Shown piece after piece: positions 15,597 to 23,760 of a stretch of DNA of 44,101 nucleotides. Position numbers and translations under genes: made by a program. The DNA is taken from positions 1 to 44,101 of the forward strand of contig MWCJ01000023.1 of assembly GCA_002069975.1 (NCBI GenBank), read 5' to 3'. This stretch comes from Bacteroidetes bacterium ADurb.Bin217 (GTDB taxonomy: Bacteria; Bacteroidota; Bacteroidia; Bacteroidales; UBA1715). Numbering within the stretch: the first letter of the stretch is position 1; the number at the start of each line of letters is the position of its first letter. A model generated the notes under the pieces. The model did not search any database. It saw only the letters and a list, made by a program, of their open reading frames with translations, and was not told the origin of the DNA.

Positions 15597-18056
15597 TTAG
15601 TCTACTTTTGTTTGTGTTGATTGTTGTGCAATAAATTTTTTTGTTTCGAAAAATAAAATTGCTAACAAAGCAAGAATTAACAATAACGAACCAACTAATG
15701 AAATGGTATTTCCTACTGTATACATTGTAGGTTCAAATTTAAAATCTATTGTATGTTCACCTTCGGGAATTTCGAGTCCACGAAGCACATAATTTGTTCT
15801 AAAATGAGGTACTTGCTTACCATCTATATATGCATTCCATCCTTTATCATAAAAAATTTCGGAAAATACTGCAACACCTTTTTTGCTTGATTTAGAAGTA
15901 TATACCAAATGATTAGGTGCGTAACTTTGGAGAGAAATTACCGATAAACTATCCACGTTAAACACCGTATCGCTCAACAGGTCTTTATATCGCACATCAA
16001 CAAAAGCTTGTATTTTTGGATTAAATTTCTCCAAAGCAGCAATTTCGGCATCGGCATTCGGCACTATAGAAATATTCGTTACAAACCACGCATTTCCTAA
16101 AGCTTCAGGATTTAATTGAGCAATTGGTTGTTGAGCCTGCTCATTAGGATTTGATTTGGGAGGTTCAACAATAAAATATTTTGTATTAAGCATATTATAT
16201 ACATTCATATTCATTTTGCTTAAATGAAAATCTATTAATTCTTGATACCGTTTCATTTTTGCACCATGATACCCACCTATTGATTTATGATAATATGAAG
16301 TTCCGGCATCATTAAACGGACTCACCGTTAAATTCATTACCCTAAAATTTGGGTCTTTATCAGCTAAAATTTGCACATCGGCAGCTGTTTTAGGGAATGG
16401 ATTATTTACAGAGCGTTTTGCTACAAAATCTTGTTCGTTCAAATAGCGTTTGTTTACACCCCACATATCCATATATGTTAATACTGCAATTATAGCAATA
16501 GCAACAATAACTTTGAGTTTTTTATAATATACTGCTGTTAATACCCCAAATGTAGCACACACAAAAAACAATGTTCGCCAAATATCGCCGTATAACATGC
16601 TTTTACGGTCGTTACGCAATGCATCGAGAATCCATTCGGGTAGCATTTGAGTATCGTACTGTCCGCTAAAATCGTAAATACCACCTACGGTAACTAATAA
16701 AATCAAAAGCAAACCACCGGTAACAGCCAACGAAATTTTTAATTTTTTAAATGCTTCTGCCCTACTGTCTTCATCGGTAAAAAACCGTTTAAGAGCAAAC
16801 ACAGCAAGCAGTGGCATAGCAAATTGTGCTATAATTAATATCATTGACACTGTTCGAAATTTGTTATATCCTGGGAAATGGTCTAAAAACAAGTCGGTTA
16901 AACCCATAAAGTTTCTTCCCCACGCCAACAAAATAGAAAATATGGTAATAGTTAACAACCACCACTTAATACTGCCTTGCACATACAACAACCCAAATAT
17001 AAACAAAAACACCACTATAGCACCTATATATACCGGTCCCGATGTAGAACTTTGCTCGCCCCAATACAACGGCATATTTTTAATTACTTGATTTGCACGA
17101 GGCACATTGTTTTGTTTGAGTGTTTTATATGTTTCGGAATCTTCGGTAAGCGACCCGTTCGACGCACCACCTTTGAAATTTGGAATAAACAAATTAAATG
17201 TTTCATCTTTTCCATAACTCCAAGCCGTAGCATAATCTTTATCGAGACCTTTGGTTTTATTTTCTTTATCGTGTGTTAACTCCGATTTGCCTCGCATAGA
17301 ATCTTTACCATAATCGTATGTCATGTATAAACTACCAAAATTAGCGGCAACAGCCAACAAAGCTCCAACCAAAAGAAACGCTGAAGGTTTAACAAATTGT
17401 TGCATAATTGCTTTTGCACGAATTGCATCATAGGCTTGAAATCCAACAAAGACTATCAACATGAGCATAGTGTAATAGGTAATTTGCAAGTGATTAATTA
17501 AAATTTGCAAAGCCAAAAACAAACTAAACACTATAGTACCCAACAACAATTTTGATCGATATGCAGCAATTACCCCAGCAATTACTAATGGCATATATCC
17601 AAGTGCAATTGCTTTTGTAATATGTCCTGCTTCAATAATTATAAAAAAATATGAAGAAAACCCATAAAACAGAGCCCCTAGCATACTTAACCACAGAGGA
17701 ACATTAAGAAGAAGTAAGGCAAGGAAAAATCCTAAAAAATACATAAATGCAATCATATACGGAGTTTCGTGACTCGTATTGAATATACGATGAATAAACG
17801 TAGTTAAGTTGTCGTACGAAGTATGTATTAAATATGCCGGCATGCCACTAAACATACTATTGGTCCACAACGTTTGCTCACCTGTTTTTTCTTTAAAATC
17901 GGTAATTTCTTTGGACATACCTTTATATTGCATAACGTCGTGCGAACTCAATTGCTTATTCTCGAAAATAGGAGAAAAATACACAAGAATAGAAACAAAA
18001 AACAATGCAATAATTGCGACGCTCTGAATTAGGGGTTTGAAATTAAATGTTTTCAT
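15597..18056 (-). CDS. YfhO-family membrane protein
   Basis: About 819 aa from the Met at 18056 (MKTFNFKPLIQSV); the Met at 18065 is three residues longer. The first 420 residues hold about a dozen membrane helices including LSSHDVMQYKGMSKEI in the first outer loop, typical of YfhO, with a large soluble part (about 520-780) and one last helix near the C-terminus. YfhO proteins are GT-C-like membrane proteins linked in Gram-positives to glycosylation of cell-wall polymers. In Bacteroidota the substrate is unknown. It is first in a tight operon with the DUF115-like, flippase and lipoprotein genes. A strong hairpin lies just upstream. Confidence 0.88.
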   Translation of the reverse strand: MKTFNFKPLIQSVAIIALFFVSILVYFSPIFENKQLSSHDVMQYKGMSKEITDFKEKTGEQTLWTNSMFSGMPAYLIHTSYDNLTTFIHRIFNTSHETPYMIAFMYFLGFFLALLLLNVPLWLSMLGALFYGFSSYFFIIIEAGHITKAIALGYMPLVIAGVIAAYRSKLLLGTIVFSLFLALQILINHLQITYYTMLMLIVFVGFQAYDAIRAKAIMQQFVKPSAFLLVGALLAVAANFGSLYMTYDYGKDSMRGKSELTHDKENKTKGLDKDYATAWSYGKDETFNLFIPNFKGGASNGSLTEDSETYKTLKQNNVPRANQVIKNMPLYWGEQSSTSGPVYIGAIVVFLFIFGLLYVQGSIKWWLLTITIFSILLAWGRNFMGLTDLFLDHFPGYNKFRTVSMILIIAQFAMPLLAVFALKRFFTDEDSRAEAFKKLKISLAVTGGLLLILLVTVGGIYDFSGQYDTQMLPEWILDALRNDRKSMLYGDIWRTLFFVCATFGVLTAVYYKKLKVIVAIAIIAVLTYMDMWGVNKRYLNEQDFVAKRSVNNPFPKTAADVQILADKDPNFRVMNLTVSPFNDAGTSYYHKSIGGYHGAKMKRYQELIDFHLSKMNMNVYNMLNTKYFIVEPPKSNPNEQAQQPIAQLNPEALGNAWFVTNISIVPNADAEIAALEKFNPKIQAFVDVRYKDLLSDTVFNVDSLSVISLQSYAPNHLVYTSKSSKKGVAVFSEIFYDKGWNAYIDGKQVPHFRTNYVLRGLEIPEGEHTIDFKFEPTMYTVGNTISLVGSLLLILALLAILFFETKKFIAQQSTQTKVD

Positions 18057-18072
18057 GATTTGCATTTTTATA

Positions 18073-18108
18073 AAAAAAGCCTAAAATATAAGTATTTCAG
18101 GCTTTTTC
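18073..18108. terminator. Terminator hairpin between frr and the YfhO gene
   Basis: A 15-base stem (18074-18088 with 18093-18107) has a single mismatch and a four-base loop. On the minus strand it is followed by seven T, so it ends the frr transcript. It lies only 18 bases before the YfhO start, leaving no room for a separate promoter between them. The YfhO operon must start within the hairpin, further upstream, or by read-through. Confidence 0.88.
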
Positions 18109-18125
18109 TGTATTGTTTTATATAC

Positions 18126-18689
18126 TTATACTTTCATTATATCTGCTTCTTTTGCAACAACCTTTTCATCGATTTTTACAATTGTAGCATCTGTTATTTT
18201 TTGAATTTCTGCTTCTTTGTCTTTAGCAACATCTTCGGCTAAGCCGTCTTTTTGCAATTTTTTAAGCATTTCGTTAGCATCACGACGTATATTACGAACA
18301 CTTACTTTAGCTGTTTCAGCTTCAGTTTTTACTTGTTTCACCAAATCTTTACGTCGTTCTTCGGTTAATATAGGAATAGATATTCGAATAATTGAACCAT
18401 CGTTTACCGGTGTTAATCCCAAATTAGCAGCCAATATAGCCTTTTCTATTGGGTCTATCATTTTCTTCTCCCATGGTTGTACAATTAGCGTTCGCGGATC
18501 GGGAGTATTTACCGTAGCAACCTGACTCAATGGTGTAAGTGCCCCGTAATAATCAACTTTAACCGTTTCTAACATTACCGGCGATGCTTTACCGGCACGC
18601 AATTTCGATAATTCTACATCTAAACGATGCAACGGAGAATTCATTCGTTCTCGTGTATCTTCCAAAATTAATTCTACTTCTTCTTCCAT
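18126..18689 (-). CDS. frr: Ribosome recycling factor
   Basis: 187 aa, normal length. With EF-G it splits the post-termination ribosome. The sequence shows the RRF signature: RLDVELSKLRAGKASPVMLETVKVDYYG, then PLSQVATVNTPDPRTLIVQPW, and near the end VRNIRRDANEMLKKL with the long last helix. Usually next to pyrH, but here its upstream neighbour is a divergent lipoprotein gene, so it stands alone with its own terminator. Confidence 0.97.
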   Translation of the reverse strand: MEEEVELILEDTRERMNSPLHRLDVELSKLRAGKASPVMLETVKVDYYGALTPLSQVATVNTPDPRTLIVQPWEKKMIDPIEKAILAANLGLTPVNDGSIIRISIPILTEERRKDLVKQVKTEAETAKVSVRNIRRDANEMLKKLQKDGLAEDVAKDKEAEIQKITDATIVKIDEKVVAKEADIMKV

Positions 18690-18712
18690 GTTTTTTATTT
18701 TGTAAAAAAATG

Positions 18713-18720
18713 TATATTTG
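18713..18720 (+). promoter_or_regulatory. Probable -7 box for the lipoprotein-kinase pair
   Basis: TATATTTG matches TAnnTTTG. It lies across the TTG at 18718 that opens the longest reading frame, which argues that translation starts further on, at 18793. I find no -33 TTTG at correct spacing (the one at 18699-18702 is too close). Confidence 0.5.
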
Positions 18721-18792
18721 ATGTGTACAAAAATACATAAAATTCCGAATTATAAAATATCTATAGTACTAATAAAAAATACCTCTCACAAA

Positions 18793-19638
18793 ATGAAAAC
18801 TATACTTATTTCTCTTGTAATTACTGCTGTACTTGGTTTGTTTGCATGCAAAACTAAAGATACTCCTACCTATTTTGATGTTATAACTACTTCAAAAGAC
18901 GAAGCTCTTATACAAAGTTTATTCGATGATGCTCAAAACGAAGCTGAGAAAGAACATGTTGGTAGTCAAGACGATGCGTTAAAACAAGATTCTACCGATA
19001 GTGTTATAGTTACCGTTGATGGCGGCGACAATGGCTTTGCCGATACTGCATGGACAATAACTATTGATTACGGCGATGGATATACCAACAAATATGGTTG
19101 GGTTAAAAAAGGTAAAATTGTAATTGCGGTTACCGGTTTTTATCGTTCCAAAGGGTCAAAACGAATCATGACGTTCGACAATTATTTTGTAAATAATCAT
19201 AAAGTAGAAGGCGTTCACGAAGTAGAAAATACAGGTTTTGACTCAACTACCATGGCATATACATTTGATGTTAACGTAACTAACGGAAAACTAACATTAT
19301 CTGACGGGAATATTATAACTTGGGATTCACAAAGAACTCGTTCGTGGACCAAAGGATATGACACACCTTTGATTATAATTGACGATGAATACAGTATTAC
19401 CGGCGAAGCTCATGGAGTAAATTCCGAAGGAAAAGCATTTACAAAAACTATCATGCAACCACTTGTAATTCGTCCGTTATGTCAATTTATTCAACAAGGT
19501 TTAGTAGACATAGCTGTAGAGGGTGAACATATGGCAAATGTAAATTATAGTTATGGTTACGTAAACAACCAAACCTGCGACAACGAAGCTCAAATAAGCA
19601 CAAAAAATAATACATTTACTATTGACTTACAACGGTAA
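18793..19638 (+). CDS. Bacteroidota lipoprotein, function unknown
   Basis: 281 aa from the ATG at 18793, giving MKTILISLVITAVLGLFAC with a good lipobox (LFAC). The longer frame from 18718 starts at a TTG inside the -7 box and would bury the signal peptide. After an acidic linker comes a beta-rich domain with TITIDYGDGYT, KKGKIVIAVTGFYRSKG, NNHKVEGVHEVENTG and TWDSQRTRSWTKGYDTP. I recognise this as a family common in Bacteroidota with a cysteine pair near the end (CQFI, then QTCDNEA), but its role is not known. It lies nine bases before the hybrid kinase, so an operon is likely and the lipoprotein may be an envelope partner of that sensor. Confidence 0.8.
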   Translation: MKTILISLVITAVLGLFACKTKDTPTYFDVITTSKDEALIQSLFDDAQNEAEKEHVGSQDDALKQDSTDSVIVTVDGGDNGFADTAWTITIDYGDGYTNKYGWVKKGKIVIAVTGFYRSKGSKRIMTFDNYFVNNHKVEGVHEVENTGFDSTTMAYTFDVNVTNGKLTLSDGNIITWDSQRTRSWTKGYDTPLIIIDDEYSITGEAHGVNSEGKAFTKTIMQPLVIRPLCQFIQQGLVDIAVEGEHMANVNYSYGYVNNQTCDNEAQISTKNNTFTIDLQR

Positions 19639-19647
19639 CACTACTAT

Positions 19648-22600
19648 ATGCTCATGATTACAGAAAAAGTAATTATATTAACACAAAATCCTCATATAGT
19701 AGAACGAATTATTCGCTGTGGTATTGACGAACCTATATGTCATATTCGCACTACGCACGAATTATATAGTAATATCGATAATGCATTTCTGCTTTTGGTT
19801 GATATAAGCATGTCGGTATACGCCAAAGATTTAGTGTTCGAAGGGTCTAAAAAAATACTTATAGTTCCATCGGAACGTGAAATACGCATAGATTTATTAC
19901 AAAAATTTGATGACTACATTTCACTTTCGGCAACAGATCAAATACTTGCATTACGACTCACTACGTATGTAGGTACAATTTTTCAATCGCGAAATCTTGC
20001 AAACAATCAAAATAAATACAAACAACTTGTAGAACAATCGGGCGATACAGTAATATTACTAGACAAACATGGTATAATGTGCGAAGTAAATTCACACGTA
20101 TGTTCCGTTTCGGGATATTCTGACCATGAATTATTACAACATCATGTTAGTAAAATTTTTCCTGAATCTACATTTATAGAAAAGTTACACCCGGCCCTTC
20201 CTTCGGGTTCACTTGTCGAAACCCTTTTACACACCAAATTCGACAGTGTAAAACCAAAAGAAATTCGCATTTCAAAAATTATTTTAGAACAAGAACTTTA
20301 CTATTTGGTAATAGCTCGCGACATTAGTGAACGCCTTAAATCTCTTAAAAAAATTGAAGACAGCGAAGAACGTTTCAGAACAGTTATAAAACATTCGCCA
20401 AATGGTATGATAATTTTTAAAAACGATACTATATCGTTTATCAATTTGGTAGGATTAAAAATTTTGGGAGGTACGTACGAAGATTTTATAGACCAATCGT
20501 TTTTTAGACTTGTTAGTCCCGCTCATAGAGCTGAATTACTGCAATTTATAAAAAAATCTACAAAACGCGACGAACCTATAAGTAAAGATGTTACATTTAT
20601 AAATTTACAAAATAAAGAAGTATCGGTAAACCTTAATTGTGTTCCTATTGACATTCAAGGTGAGATACATTATTTTATAATTTTTCAGGATTTAACTGAA
20701 CTTAAACGAACACAATACGACTTAGAAACTAAAGATTTACGCCTTCGCGAAATTCAAAAAATTGCAAAATTAGGACACTACGAAAACAATATAATTAAAA
20801 ACAATTTATATTGGTCTGACGAAGTATACAAAATTTATGGTGTTACACAACAAGACTTTTTTCCTACCTATGCCAAAATTTTGGAATTTGTTCATCCCGA
20901 TGACCGCGAAACAGTTCGAAAGGCATATGAAACATCGCTTAAAACACGCGAACCATACGAAATAGTTCATAGAATTCAATTAACTAACGGAACCACAAAA
21001 TATATAAACGAAACCTGTAGTACCATTTATGACCAAAACGGCACTCCTGTGCGTTCACTGGGAACAGTTATGGATATTACTCATACTATAAGAACCGAAA
21101 AAGCACTCCAACAAACCGAAGAAAAATTCAGATTATTGTTCGAAAATCTCGATGAACCGTTTTTAATTTGTAAACCTACATTCAACAGCGACGGCTCTGT
21201 TGCCGATTTTGTGATTTCGGAACTTAATCCTGCGTGTAAAAAATTATTTAGAGGCAATTATATTGAAGTTAAAGACCATACCATTGGCGAAATTTTTTAC
21301 GAACCCGAAGTATGGATCGAAAAATATACCTATGCATATGAACATTCAGAAACTATTACATTTCGAAAATACAGTACCGATTTACATAAATATTTAGATG
21401 TAGTTTTGTTTCCGGTAATTGGTAAAAAACAAATAGCCGGTATTTATTCAGATGTTACCGAGAAAGTATATTCCGAAAATCAGTTGAAACAACTTACAGC
21501 TCGATTGCAAAAAATACAAGAGTATGCTAAAATTGGATTCTACGATGTTCACATAGTTACCCACAAATCGATGTGGAGCGATGTTATGATTCAAATATTT
21601 GAATACAGCAAAAAAGATAAACCTTCATTTGAACTGTATTTACAACGAATTCACCCCGACGACCAAGAATTTGTAAGGAATACATACTCCAATAGTATTA
21701 AACAACACAAAACTTATGTAACACTCGAATATCGATTATTATTTAATGACGGGCGCATAAAATACATATACACAGAATTTTACAACACATTCGAAGGAAA
21801 AACCTGTTTGCATACCGAAGGGTGGTTGCAAGATATAACAGATCTTAAAAAAGCTATTTCGGCACTCCGCGAAAGCGAAGAAAAACTACGAATGGTAACC
21901 TCGGGAACACAACTCGGATTATGGGAATGGGATTTATATAACAAAGATTTTTTAATAGACGAAACCGGTTCACAAATGTTAGGCTACAAGCCCGAAGAAT
22001 TATGGGGCGACGATGCTATATATTTGGATTTAGTAAATCCCGAAGATAAAGAAAACATTGAAAAAAATCTTAAAAAATTCTGGCAAAAATCTAATCATTT
22101 ATTTAATGCTGAATTTCGAGTTCTTATGAAAAATGGACGATACAAATGGATATCGTGCGTAGGTATTTCGTCGGAATTTAAAATGGGGAAAGTAAGCAAA
22201 ATGATAGGCTTCAATCAAGATATTTCGTTACGAAAAAAAGCCGAAGAAGACTTGCGAGACAGCGAAAACAAATTTCGTAGAATTTTTGAAATAGAAAACG
22301 ATAGTCTATTCCTTGCCGATAGTAATACCGGAGAAATATTAGAAACTAATCAAGCTGCTGTTAAACTTTACGGTTATTCCCGCAAAGAACTTTTGGGGCG
22401 AAATTTTCATGAACTTTCGTTGAACCCTTCGAATGTAATGACTTTAATACACAGACAAAAACAACGTGTTGATTCTGAAATTGCTGTGAGCAAACATGGT
22501 ATACAATGCCCTATCGAAATTAGTTTTGCTTATTTTACATGGAAAGGCAAAGAGGTGTTTTTAGCTGCAGTTCGCGACGTATCAGAACGCCGAAGAGTTG

Positions 22601-23760
22601 AACAAGAATTACGTTCGGCAAAAGAAAAAGCTGAAGAAAGCGATAGATTAAAATCAGCATTCTTGGCAAATATGAGTCACGAAATTAGGACACCTCTCAA
22701 TGCTATTGTAGGTTTTTCGCGATTACTTGCCCGTAAAAATTACGATCAAGACAAACGTAAAATTTTTATCGACGATATTCAATCTAATTCAAATCAGCTA
22801 CTTACTATAATTAACGACATTTTAGATATTTCGAAAATCGAAAGTGGGCAATTTATACTAAATCCAACACCGGTATGCATAAACAAAATTTTGCAAGAAG
22901 TATACGATACCATGCAACTACAAATAAAAGATAAGGATGTATTGCTCTTTTGCGAAAAACCTCTCCCCGATACTGATGTTACAATTACCGTAGACGAAGT
23001 TCGACTAAAACAAATTTTAACTAATTTGCTCAATAATGCCATTAAATTTACCGAACATGGATATATTCATTTTGGCTATAAATCTATTGATGCCAAATAT
23101 TTATTATTTTTTGTTCGCGATACCGGTATTGGAATTGCTCCCGAAAAGCACGCTATAATATTTGAACATTTTCGACAAGAAGACGATACTACAACCCGTA
23201 GATATGGCGGTACAGGCTTAGGATTATCTATTTCGAAAAAACTTATTGAATTAATGGGGGGTACAATTTGGGTAGAATCTGAGAAAAATAAAGGTGCTCA
23301 ATTCTTTATTAACGTACCTATAATTCGTAGCATATACGAATCGGTAGACTTTGAAAAACAAACATACGATGATATAGACCATACCGCATTCAATGGCGAA
23401 ACAATTTTAGTAGTTGATGATCACACAAGTTCTTTTATATTTATTTCGGAAATGCTCGAAAACGAGAATGTGCAAGTAATTCAGGCTACAAGTGGAGAAC
23501 AAGCGGTGGAAATTTGCAACAATATACCAAGTATTCAATTAGTACTTATGGATATACAAATGAGTGGCGTTTCGGGTGTTGATGCTATGAAACAAATTAA
23601 AGCAGTACATCCATCAATTCCTGTTGTAGCACAAACAGCGTTTGCTCAAAAAGGCGATAGAGAACGATTTATGGTACAAGGATTCGACGATTATATAACT
23701 AAACCCTTAGACGAACAGGAATTGCAAACAATTTTTACTCGGTTTCTTACTCGAAATTAA
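19648..23760 (+). CDS. Hybrid sensor histidine kinase with seven PAS domains
   Basis: 1370 aa, no transmembrane helix, so cytoplasmic. Order: a receiver-like N-terminal domain (about 7-115; VDISM around Asp52 but no acidic pair near the start), seven PAS/PAC units (about 125-230, 243-355, 368-482, 495-605, 622-735, 745-868, 873-990), HisKA with His1011 in MSHEIRTPL, HATPase with NNAIKFTEHG, DTGIGIAP and GGTGLGLSI, and a C-terminal receiver with Asp1302 and Lys1352. No separate output domain is present, so the phosphate probably goes to another protein. The PAS units differ from each other and may bind different ligands. The start may be Met1 or Met3. It follows the lipoprotein by nine bases; its stop overlaps that of the convergent purF-like gene. 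Confidence 0.95.
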   Translation: MLMITEKVIILTQNPHIVERIIRCGIDEPICHIRTTHELYSNIDNAFLLLVDISMSVYAKDLVFEGSKKILIVPSEREIRIDLLQKFDDYISLSATDQILALRLTTYVGTIFQSRNLANNQNKYKQLVEQSGDTVILLDKHGIMCEVNSHVCSVSGYSDHELLQHHVSKIFPESTFIEKLHPALPSGSLVETLLHTKFDSVKPKEIRISKIILEQELYYLVIARDISERLKSLKKIEDSEERFRTVIKHSPNGMIIFKNDTISFINLVGLKILGGTYEDFIDQSFFRLVSPAHRAELLQFIKKSTKRDEPISKDVTFINLQNKEVSVNLNCVPIDIQGEIHYFIIFQDLTELKRTQYDLETKDLRLREIQKIAKLGHYENNIIKNNLYWSDEVYKIYGVTQQDFFPTYAKILEFVHPDDRETVRKAYETSLKTREPYEIVHRIQLTNGTTKYINETCSTIYDQNGTPVRSLGTVMDITHTIRTEKALQQTEEKFRLLFENLDEPFLICKPTFNSDGSVADFVISELNPACKKLFRGNYIEVKDHTIGEIFYEPEVWIEKYTYAYEHSETITFRKYSTDLHKYLDVVLFPVIGKKQIAGIYSDVTEKVYSENQLKQLTARLQKIQEYAKIGFYDVHIVTHKSMWSDVMIQIFEYSKKDKPSFELYLQRIHPDDQEFVRNTYSNSIKQHKTYVTLEYRLLFNDGRIKYIYTEFYNTFEGKTCLHTEGWLQDITDLKKAISALRESEEKLRMVTSGTQLGLWEWDLYNKDFLIDETGSQMLGYKPEELWGDDAIYLDLVNPEDKENIEKNLKKFWQKSNHLFNAEFRVLMKNGRYKWISCVGISSEFKMGKVSKMIGFNQDISLRKKAEEDLRDSENKFRRIFEIENDSLFLADSNTGEILETNQAAVKLYGYSRKELLGRNFHELSLNPSNVMTLIHRQKQRVDSEIAVSKHGIQCPIEISFAYFTWKGKEVFLAAVRDVSERRRVEQELRSAKEKAEESDRLKSAFLANMSHEIRTPLNAIVGFSRLLARKNYDQDKRKIFIDDIQSNSNQLLTIINDILDISKIESGQFILNPTPVCINKILQEVYDTMQLQIKDKDVLLFCEKPLPDTDVTITVDEVRLKQILTNLLNNAIKFTEHGYIHFGYKSIDAKYLLFFVRDTGIGIAPEKHAIIFEHFRQEDDTTTRRYGGTGLGLSISKKLIELMGGTIWVESEKNKGAQFFINVPIIRSIYESVDFEKQTYDDIDHTAFNGETILVVDDHTSSFIFISEMLENENVQVIQATSGEQAVEICNNIPSIQLVLMDIQMSGVSGVDAMKQIKAVHPSIPVVAQTAFAQKGDRERFMVQGFDDYITKPLDEQELQTIFTRFLTRN

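Noticed and set aside
16977..17279. Plus-strand frame of 100 codons inside the YfhO gene
   Set aside because: It is antisense to a clearly conserved membrane protein and is not recognisable as any protein.
18718..18792. TTG start of the lipoprotein frame
   Set aside because: It overlaps a -7 promoter box and would place 25 residues before a clear lipoprotein signal peptide.
19648..19990. N-terminal domain of the kinase as a full receiver
   Set aside because: An Asp in VDISM is present but the acidic pair near the start and the distal lysine motif are not, so only a receiver-like label is supportable.
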